Origin: Haemaphysalis longicornis
Taxonomy: Eukaryota > Arthropoda > Arachnida > Ixodida > Ixodidae
Assembly: GCA_013339765.2 (NCBI GenBank)
Contig: CM023449.1
Location: 120,470,957-120,534,956 of the forward strand
DNA length: 64,000 bases
Direction: 5' to 3'
Part shown: positions 57,223 through 64,000 of the stretch, in pieces
How the letters are laid out: each line of letters opens with the position of its first letter
How positions within the stretch are numbered: the stretch's first letter is position 1
The notes under the pieces: generated by a model
What the model was told of the DNA's origin: nothing
The model's database searches: none
The model's input: the letters and a program-made list of their open reading frames with translations, nothing else
Made by a program: the position numbers and the translations under genes

Positions 57223-57645
57223 TGTCACGAAGCCAAGGACGACGCAGTAGTCTTAAAGGAGAAACAAGTTGATTGGAGCGAACTTGTGCTCCCTTAACCC
57301 CTCAAAAGAATACAGAGGCGGCGAAGCAGCGGTCAACAAAGTGACTTGCGTCCGCGAGCGTCGCAGAATCGAATACCCCGGCGTCTGCTCTGCCGGCTTT
57401 TTATCTTTCGGCGCGCATGGTTCTCGAACCGTCGATTCGCATCGAGAACATTGTAGATCCAAGAAGATTATTCCGGGCTGCTCACGTTAGATCGGAATGC
57501 TCTCCCTATCAGAACAGATAACACATGCGGCACAGAAAGAAAGAATGGAACACGCGCTTCCCTTGGCATAGAGATAACACAGACCGGCGCAGCCGGGCGG
57601 TAAAAGCAAAACACAAATAAACAAACCCAATGCATGGTTCGCGGA
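57223..57645 (-). repeat. Gypsy-2 5' LTR
   Basis: Begins TGTCACGAAG at 57223 and ends GCGGA at about 57645 (one base shorter than expected at the outer edge, where the family has GCGGCA). It aligns with 45040-45463. Beyond it LINE-A resumes. Confidence 0.93.
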
Positions 57646-58909
57646 AATATAAAATAATCGTTAAGGCGCTTGCTAGCTCTGCATTTGTTAAGATTTCATT
57701 GTTCCGGTAACCTCATGTATCGTGTCGTGGCTATTTCCATTACGATTCAAAACAGAGTTAATGTTCTTCCAAGCAATATCTGATCTTTTCATTACACCAG
57801 GACTGAATAAATTGTGCATGTATCGTCTTTGTTAGTAAAGCAGGAGATTATTATTATGTTGGTTTCTTTGCGCTTTGAACTGTTTGAACTTTCTGTTGTC
57901 TTTGGTTTGAAGAAATTTCTTGTACAGTCAATTTTTTATGGCGGATTATCAAACACTTTTTGTAATCCACGGTTTCTTGCCTTTGCGTACGCAGTTGAAA
58001 GATTTGTGCGGGAAGCAATTGTAGTATACCATTTTGAACTTTTCATGAAAACAATCGTAAGCCCTATCAGGGTCCGAGGTGCGCATGATATCTGACAACT
58101 CGACTAGAGATATCGCGTCACGAAACCTGTCTACGTTTGAGCTGCTAATGTCACGAGTGATCACGCGACCATCTGGCACTTTATGTATAGAAGGAGGGGT
58201 AGATAGCAGAAGAACAATAGGGAGATGATCACTAATATGCACGTTAAGAACACCAGAAAAAGAAATGCATTCGGGAATATTGATGAGAAAAACATCAAAT
58301 AAAGTCGAGGAGCTGTTTTGGATGCGTGTAGGCACTTGAATAGCATTAACAAATCCATTCGATGCAAACAGACGTGGAGGTCTCATTGGGTATTATAAAT
58401 TTTGAAGAAATTGACAATCAAGTCTCCACCTAAGATAAGTTTGAAACGATTTTCGTTCACCCAACTTAAGTAGCTATCAGAAAAAGACAGAAAATTTGAT
58501 ACATTGCTTCCCTGTGGTCGGTACAAAACGCAAAACAGAGCGTCCCTAGAATTTACAGTAAGCACTTCGTAATCGCAAGTGACATAAGGATGTGACGCAA
58601 CCAAGTGGCAACGCCAGTTGTTTTTTGCCATTAACAGTACACCGCGCCCTCCCCACCCCCCCTTTTAGAAGATCGATTGATGAAATAGCTTGTGTAACCG
58701 GGAGGCCTCAGTACATCGCGATCGGTTTCGTACCACGTTTCAGTAATAATAATAATGTCATGCTCGAAAGCAAAGGCGGCAAGCAGTGCAAGAATGTCAT
58801 CCTCTTTATTTCTTGCCGATTTTGCGTTAATACGAATAAAAGACATCGTGTTTGGATTTTGCGCATGTAAACTGCCCACTTCGCGTGGCGTCAGATAAGC
58901 GGCTGCCAT
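57646..58909 (-). pseudogene. LINE-A ORF2, endonuclease part (5' half)
   Basis: 58631-58909: NTMSFIRINAKSARNKEDDI, IIIITETWYETDRDVLRPPG (catalytic Glu) and INRSSKRGGG. 58383-58631: HLVASHPYVTCDYEVLTV, VLYRPQG and KLILGGDLIVNF, where GDFN is altered to GDLI. 57949-58386: FVNAIQVPTRIQNSSSTLFD, LNVHISDHLPIVLLL with SDH, then a linker ending VRKGKKPWITKSV. The three pieces are in different frames. After about 58000 the sequence runs on to the Gypsy-2 junction. Confidence 0.85.
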
Positions 58910-59035
58910 GACGAGCTGTCGTAGTTTCAGATAGAATGATTACAGTCATTTCATTTTTTCGAGGTCGCTGACACGTGTCACCTTCAACGTGCGCGAGGAT
59001 TCGGCTTATCTTGCAAATATTTTGCCACCTTTGGT

Positions 59036-59697
59036 CTATACATAGCGCCAGCCCTTTTCCTTCTTTTTTGCCACAGTCATACCCAGCAACCTTTTCAGGT
59101 CAGGACAAAGGTGCTCATTCAGAAACACTGGAGAAGGGTGCGTAAAATCGAGATTCGTTGTCGAAACCCGGCTTTTCCTTGCTTTCTCGAGGACGATGTC
59201 CAGCTTGGACCTACTCCGGAAATGAACCACTATGTTGCTGACTGTGTCGTCGTTCGTTGGTACGCGGTGGCAGGCATTTATATCGGTTTCTACGACCGGC
59301 TCGCCTAAGGCTGATCCCACCTTATGCAGGAAGGCAGGTAAGCTTTCTCCTTCAATGGATGGTACACCTTTGATCTCGATGTTTTCGCATCTAGAGTACT
59401 GCTCAAGCTGCACAATCTTATGCTCATTTTCGAGCACCTGACTGCGAAGCGCGGAGCCCTCTGAGGTGAGAGCGGCATTTTGGGCCTTGATTTCAGCGTT
59501 TTCACACTCGCCACCTTTAATGCGGCCTTCATTTTTTCAAACGACTTGTTGAAGAAGTCCGTGCTATTTTTCAATTCTATGTACTTTTTTCTGAACTTCC
59601 TTTCTATGTCCTGTCTGCATTCTTTCAACACCTTGACCACGTCGGTACTCATGTCCTGTCTGCATTCTTTCAACACCTTGACCACGTCGGTACTCAT
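59036..59697 (-). pseudogene. LINE-A ORF1 (coiled-coil/RRM-like protein) with N-terminal duplication
   Basis: Start ATG at 59695-59697. The first 15 residues (MSTDVVKVLKECRQD) are repeated exactly as a 45-bp tandem duplication (59608-59652 and 59653-59697). A coiled coil follows (IERKFRKKYIELKNSTDFFN). After one frameshift near 59500, 59036-59437 encodes ENEHKIVQLEQYSRCENIEI with the RRM-like start, AFLHKVGSALGEPVVETDIN, ACHRVPTNDD and FLNEHLCPDLKRLLGM. It matches LINE-B ORF1 block for block. Confidence 0.85.
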
Positions 59698-59772
59698 AGC
59701 ACAAGCACAGTGGCAGCAGCAGCAGCAACAAAAGCAGACGTAAAAGAAACATACAATAGCTTTGCCTCCAAC

Positions 59773-60046
59773 CTGCAAGTGTCGGACAAGCAGCTTCAGA
59801 TGTGTGGCCCCGTTGCTGCCGCAGCTGCCAAGTGACAGAGCCGGGATGCCGCGCCTCTTTTAGCCCGTTCACCCCTGGCGGTGGCCAGCAGGAACGGCTG
59901 ATATGGACGGTGTCGTGCAGATGGTTGGGGGAGGAGGGCACCGGTGGCCGGTCACGGAGCTGACGACGGTCAGAAATCCCGTTATCTGCAAGTGTCGGAC
60001 AAGCAGCTTCAGATGTGTGGCCCCGTTGCTGCCGCAGCTGCCAAGT
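59773..60046 (-). repeat. LINE-A 5' UTR modules
   Basis: Two 61-bp cores, 59773-59833 and 59986-60046, identical or nearly so, 213 bp apart. On the minus strand each begins ACTTGGCAG, continues CTGCGGCAGCAACGGGGCC and ends CCGACACTTGCAG. The inner copy is followed by GT. The same start, end and length occur in LINE-B although the middles differ. Confidence 0.8.
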
Positions 60047-60455
60047 TTCTTCCGGTCTAGCTCATGTTCATTCGAAGATCATTTAGAATCTCCTGCCCTC
60101 TACGGCGTTCTGTTGCAGCGCTAGGGACAATGGCACCGACGGCGATTCATTGCGTCCAAATGCAGTCATGTAGACTATTTACTGCATGACGATGGCAGTG
60201 AATAAGAATTGAACAGAGATTAACAATACACACAATTGCATATGAAAAAAAGGAGCTCACTGGCCGAGTCTTTGCAACCTGCCCCTCTCACGCACGGGGC
60301 ACATTATAGTTACGGTCAGAGGACCACCGCTTGTCCCAAGCGCTAACATATAGCTGTAACTAACCCCGCTGATGTGTTTTAATGTGAAGGATAAAAAACC
60401 GCGGACGTTCATCGTTGGATTCTTGGTCAAGCTGCGGGGGTCCGGCTTTTGGTCT
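60047..60455. other. Spacer between LINE-A and repeat D copy 2
   Basis: No gene seen. It contains no known repeat family that I can name. Confidence 0.4.
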
Positions 60456-62196
60456 ATCACCAGGCAGGAAGCTCTTAGGCCCTATTGGCTATAAGGGTAA
60501 AGCGAGGACAATATGCGCAACCCGTTCGCAACTGTTTTCTGTATGAGATACTGTATTTAAAAAAAAGCCTTCCCACTGATCGATCCCAGGACATGGCCTG
60601 ACTGGTTGTATTGGTACTGGGGTATGAATACAACAATAGGTTGTATTTATACCGATAATTCAACGGTTCTGATTAGGCTGGGCCCTTCTTGCGAAAGGCT
60701 TGAGAGCACTTTAGCTTTTCCACGATCAAGAAACGGGTCATTATTTTGTAGTTTTCCTGGAAGCCCTTAAAAAATAAATTACATGGTTATACCAACAGTC
60801 AGCGCTTGCCGGAAGTACATCTGGTTAGAAGCGCTTTGAAAAAAGGAGCTAATGATAGGTATTAGGCAAACATAGTAGAAAGATTGAGCTAAGGAAGTCA
60901 ACAGGTGTGCAATACAACCTAATTGAAACAGCATTTTAAATTAAGAAAAATTAAAACGCACCCTATCCATACTGGCGAGTTCAAATAAGGGGTCTACATA
61001 TACAGATACCAGGCATGAAAAACCTTATTTAACGAATACATTGATGACACTTTCGCGGGGAAGTCTGTAAAAATGCAAGATACTCAAATTCTATCCTAGG
61101 ATAGTATCTAAGGTACGTCATTACTCAAGCCTTTTGAAAAACCACTTTTTTTTTTCAATTTGTGTCGGGTGGATTTGGTGGCGGAGTTCCTGCTTACTTG
61201 TTCGATCCATTGGCCTTTACAAAACGTTTTCGCATTTTGTTTACACGTTTTGGCCAGCGGAGTTTTCATTCCTTGGAGGATTGTCAGATTTTAGGACTTC
61301 CGCACAATGATAGCTACCCGCATTCAGTTTCACAACGTATCGAACAAAATGCCGGTTTCTTTTAGGTTTTGTTAACTGCGAGCAAACAAAAAACAAGGTT
61401 ATTACGAAGGAAATCCACGACTATGCACACAGAAATTTGTGAAAGCTTGCCTTCTCTTGAGATTTTGCAGTACCCCGTCTAACTAGATCAGTTGGATGAT
61501 TTGATTCAGCTTCTCCATTGCGGCAGACCACAGGCAGACCATCCCGCCCGCCATCGACGGCGAGAGTAACCACCGTATTCACAAACCTAACTTAAGGATC
61601 CTTTCTCCTTCCGACACTTTTCGGCGCCTTAACGCGTGTCAGAAGTGAACTGATGCTGAAAAGTACCTTTTTTGCAACTTATCGGCCAGAAAAATAAGCT
61701 CTACTTGTGATAGTTCCCGACCTACCTCACAGGCGCCATGAAGACAAAACGAAAGTTTGGTTCATTCAAAAGATTGCTTCGTTAAGATCATGCTCACACC
61801 ACTTTTAACGTAAACGTCGCTCAAATAAACTGTATAATTACAAAAAAAAAAGGGAATGGCCATTTCCCGCAACCGAACCCATGATGTTATACCAGCCAGC
61901 TCTGCGGTTGGCGGAGGCCGGAAGAGCAAACGCAAATTAGGCAGAACTTATAAGCTCGCAGCATGAGCTATTTGCGCTTAAATTTAGGGCACATTCTTTT
62001 TTATATAAGAAAGAATGGTGGGACAAACATTGGAAATTAATAAAGCACACGAAAACATTGAAATGCCGATGCGTACTGCTGTTGGTACTGCGTGCACTAT
62101 GCTTGGTTTAGATGCGCAGCACTGCGGGGCTTTGGGGTTGTCTCAGATTACACTGGCCGATTGACGCAGGTGACGGTGTCTTACGTCACCATATTT
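60456..62196. mobile_element. Repeat D, copy 2 (~1.74 kb, unclassified)
   Basis: Nearly identical along its whole length to 50531-52273, with the same ends (ATCACCAGGC... to ...CGTCACCATATTT). Differences are scattered single bases and homopolymer length changes. This copy is not flanked by a visible long duplication. Its flanks are unrelated to LINE-B, which argues that D has its own boundaries. Confidence 0.75.
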
Positions 62197-63203
62197 TTCG
62201 AGTATGCACCATGTTTCACGAAACAATGATTTTCACCGTGAACAAAAACAATCCAGCTTTAAATACGGTCAAAAACAAACCAAAGGCACAAAACGGCTTG
62301 CGGCGGTGTGGTGGAGCTATCTAGGGTGACTAACAGCAAGCAAGTTTCCGCTCCACACCAAGTTTAGCTGAAAGACCTGGTCTGATGATGTGATTGCAAA
62401 CATCGTTTAAAGGGACGTTTTTGTGCGAGAATCAAAATGTTAGCGTAAATTGATTAATGTCGCAGTGAATAAAGCATCGTTTTCTTCCCGACAAGCGCTA
62501 GGGGCACTGTAGAACACGAAATCTTTCGAATAAAACAACCTTGTTTTTTGTCTTCTTCACCCGTTTAATTAAGCTGCGCCTTTTCACGACCAGCATTGCA
62601 GACTACGACGATGGTTTAACTGAGGTGTCAGATTTCGCGAGTCGTTCGCAAGAAATTGATGAATCAGTAAACAATGAAGCGTTTTCTGTGAGCAAAAACG
62701 ACCGCCGCAGACGCCAGCCTCAATACCTGCCGCCATAATGCGGCCGCACCCGCACCTGCACACCGGGCGGACCGGTACGCGATGCAGCCGGCATCGACAC
62801 CAAGGCGCTACCTCTGCGCGTAGAACGACTTTGGCAGGTGCGGCTACAGTTCGTGGCCCGTTGCCAGAATGCAACCAACCGGGCAAACGAAGTGACACAT
62901 GCGAGAAAGGGGACGAGACTGTGGTGTAAATTTATGCAAAAGACCGTCATGCGCGCCTGTAGAGCAAGCGGTGATTAAATATCGGCCGTGACATTAAGCC
63001 TAAAATTCTTTGCGGGGCTGATAATCGATAATGCTGTCCGATCCGAGCGCTTAGAATCTGGCACAGCGGGAACGTCTTGCCCGATAGGTGCAAGGGTGAA
63101 GTCCCGCTCACACACCGCACCAAGATTGGCGCGTCGCGCGCTAGACTCGCTCGTAGGAGCCTAGCGGGGTCCGAAAAGGGCGCCTTGAGGAGGGCGTCTT
63201 AAA
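62197..63203. other. No gene recognised
   Basis: Flank of repeat D copy 2. A GC-rich stretch at 62720-62900 gives overlapping frames on both strands (up to 104 codons) with Arg/Cys-rich chance-like composition. A TTTAAAGGGACG block occurs near 62408. Confidence 0.35.
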
Positions 63204-63322
63204 GATTGATTGATTGGAGGTTTAACGCGCCGACACAATGCAGGCGATGAGGCGCGCCACAGTGGAGGGCTCCGGATTAATTTTGACCACATGGGGATCT
63301 TTATCGTGCGCCGAAATCTGCC
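63204..63322 (-). mobile_element. SINE fragment (Ruka type), 5'-truncated
   Basis: On the minus strand it reads from the body (CGGCGCACGATAAAGATCCC) through AATCCGGAGCCC, GCGCGCCTCATCGCCTGC and GTCGGCGCG to a CAATCAATCAATC tail. It is the 3' half of the element at 10673-10908. The tRNA-like head with A and B boxes is missing. Confidence 0.85.
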
Positions 63323-64000
63323 TTAAATAAAGTTTCTGAATTTTCCAATGCTGGTCATTTTTGGACACTTACGAAAGGCTTCCTTAAGGCATTAGATAGG
63401 TTTGCTCTCTGAATACCGGTGCAAGGGTCCAAGTGGAAGCGAAGCGGCTGTTACACGCTCGCAATTCAAGTGGTTTGGTGGAGCTGGAGCGCACGGGTGA
63501 ACGGCCCACCCAGACTGAGCAGCCGCTACAGAGTGCACCGAAAACCTCTTGTCAGGTGTTACCGCATAGGCGCGGCTCCCAGCCAGCGAAGCGATAATAG
63601 AAAGTCGAAGCTTTCGCACGGGCAGCTGAAGGTGCCTTGATGATAGTGAACGAAGTAGCTTAGTAGAGCTTTCGGTCTAAAATATGCGGGCACTTTGCTC
63701 CGTGTAACGCAGGAAAACACCATAAATATTAAACTAACAACCAAACAAAAGGGAAAAAGTGTTCAAATCCGCCCACTGTAGCGCATTATAGCATTTACAG
63801 CTCAAATACACAATAGTATTCAAAGTTTCATTCTTGGCTTCCTTTGTTTGTCAATGAGCTGTTATGCAGCAGCCCCGTCGTTCAAACCTGAATAAAATTT
63901 CAATCTGATTTCCTTGATCTCCGGTTAATGAAAGTGGCAGAGCGCTTGGCGTGGAAAGTATGCGTACGTTGTGAATTTCTCCTACATTGAAACAACCAGA
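63323..64000. other. No gene recognised
   Basis: Unremarkable AT-moderate sequence; 61-75-codon frames on both strands, no domain. Confidence 0.4.

Larger units (their letters stand above)
45040..57645 (-). mobile_element. Gypsy-2: Ty3/Gypsy LTR retrotransposon inserted in LINE-A
   Basis: Complete element on the minus strand with both LTRs (424 and ~423 bp), primer-binding site, gag, protease, RT, RNase H, integrase and polypurine tract. Removing the nested LINE-B (46842-53443) leaves about 6.0 kb. The LTRs differ by roughly fifteen to twenty bases by eye, so the insertion is not recent. Two RT stops are CGA-to-TGA changes. The flanks on both sides are LINE-A. The target duplication is unclear (minus strand ATATT versus GTATC, 3 of 5 bases). 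The same family as Gypsy-1 but better preserved. Confidence 0.93.
43235..60046 (-). mobile_element. LINE-A: CR1/Jockey-like non-LTR retrotransposon, split by Gypsy-2
   Basis: Read on the minus strand from 60046: a tandem 5' UTR module, ORF1, then ORF2 endonuclease, broken at 57646 by Gypsy-2 (45040-57645), resuming at 45039 with the RT and continuing to the C-terminus near 43500, a 3' UTR and a GATT simple tail (43235-43248). Without the insertion the element would be about 4.2 kb. Domain set: ORF1 coiled-coil/RRM-like protein, apurinic-type endonuclease and RT. The clade (CR1, L2 or Jockey-related) was not resolved. The 3' tail repeat and both ORFs indicate an almost full-length copy. Confidence 0.85.

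Overview
This window looks like eukaryotic, repeat-dense arthropod DNA, most likely from an ixodid tick. The evidence is a tRNA-derived SINE of the tick Ruka type, tick-style Gypsy retrotransposons, CR1/Jockey-like LINEs, a Penelope-like element with a GIY-YIG domain, and the absence of bacterial gene organisation. I found no host gene that I can defend. Almost every protein-like reading frame is a piece of a mobile element, usually broken by stops and frameshifts.

Layout. 1.5-9.2 kb: Gypsy-1, a decayed minus-strand Gypsy element, split by a Penelope-like element (5.8-7.6 kb) with 594-bp inverted arms and a 13-bp target duplication. 9.2-27 kb: mostly unannotatable sequence holding a Ruka-like SINE (10.7 kb), an inverted 20-bp minisatellite (15.4 kb), a CpG-rich stretch (17.7-18.0 kb), a LINE 3' remnant with an expanded ATTT tail (18.5-19.2 kb) and a solo LTR with a 5-bp target duplication (21.8-22.1 kb). 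27.1-33.6 kb: a composite locus of two direct CTCAAA-rich minisatellites, two inverted arrays of a ~135-bp satellite, and a ~2-kb core with a degenerate THAP zinc-finger exon. 34.7-38.2 kb: remnants of another Gypsy-type gag, split by a ~1.07-kb repeat (X), then a LINE zinc-knuckle fragment. 41.2-42.3 kb: a hAT-like GC-rich element with terminal inverted repeats and an 8-bp duplication.

43.2-60.0 kb: a four-level nest. LINE-A (minus) is split by Gypsy-2 (minus, LTR 45040-45463 and 57223-57645). Gypsy-2 is split by LINE-B (plus, 46842-53443). LINE-B ORF2 is split by a ~1.74-kb unclassified repeat D that is flanked by 415-bp direct duplications of LINE-B. A second, nearly identical copy of D lies at 60456-62196. 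The nest gives a relative order of insertion. A truncated minus-strand copy of the SINE sits at 63.2 kb.

Many differences between duplicated segments are one-base length changes in homopolymers, so some frameshifts may be long-read sequencing errors rather than decay. Coordinates of old elements are approximate; those with target duplications or LTR ends are base-level.
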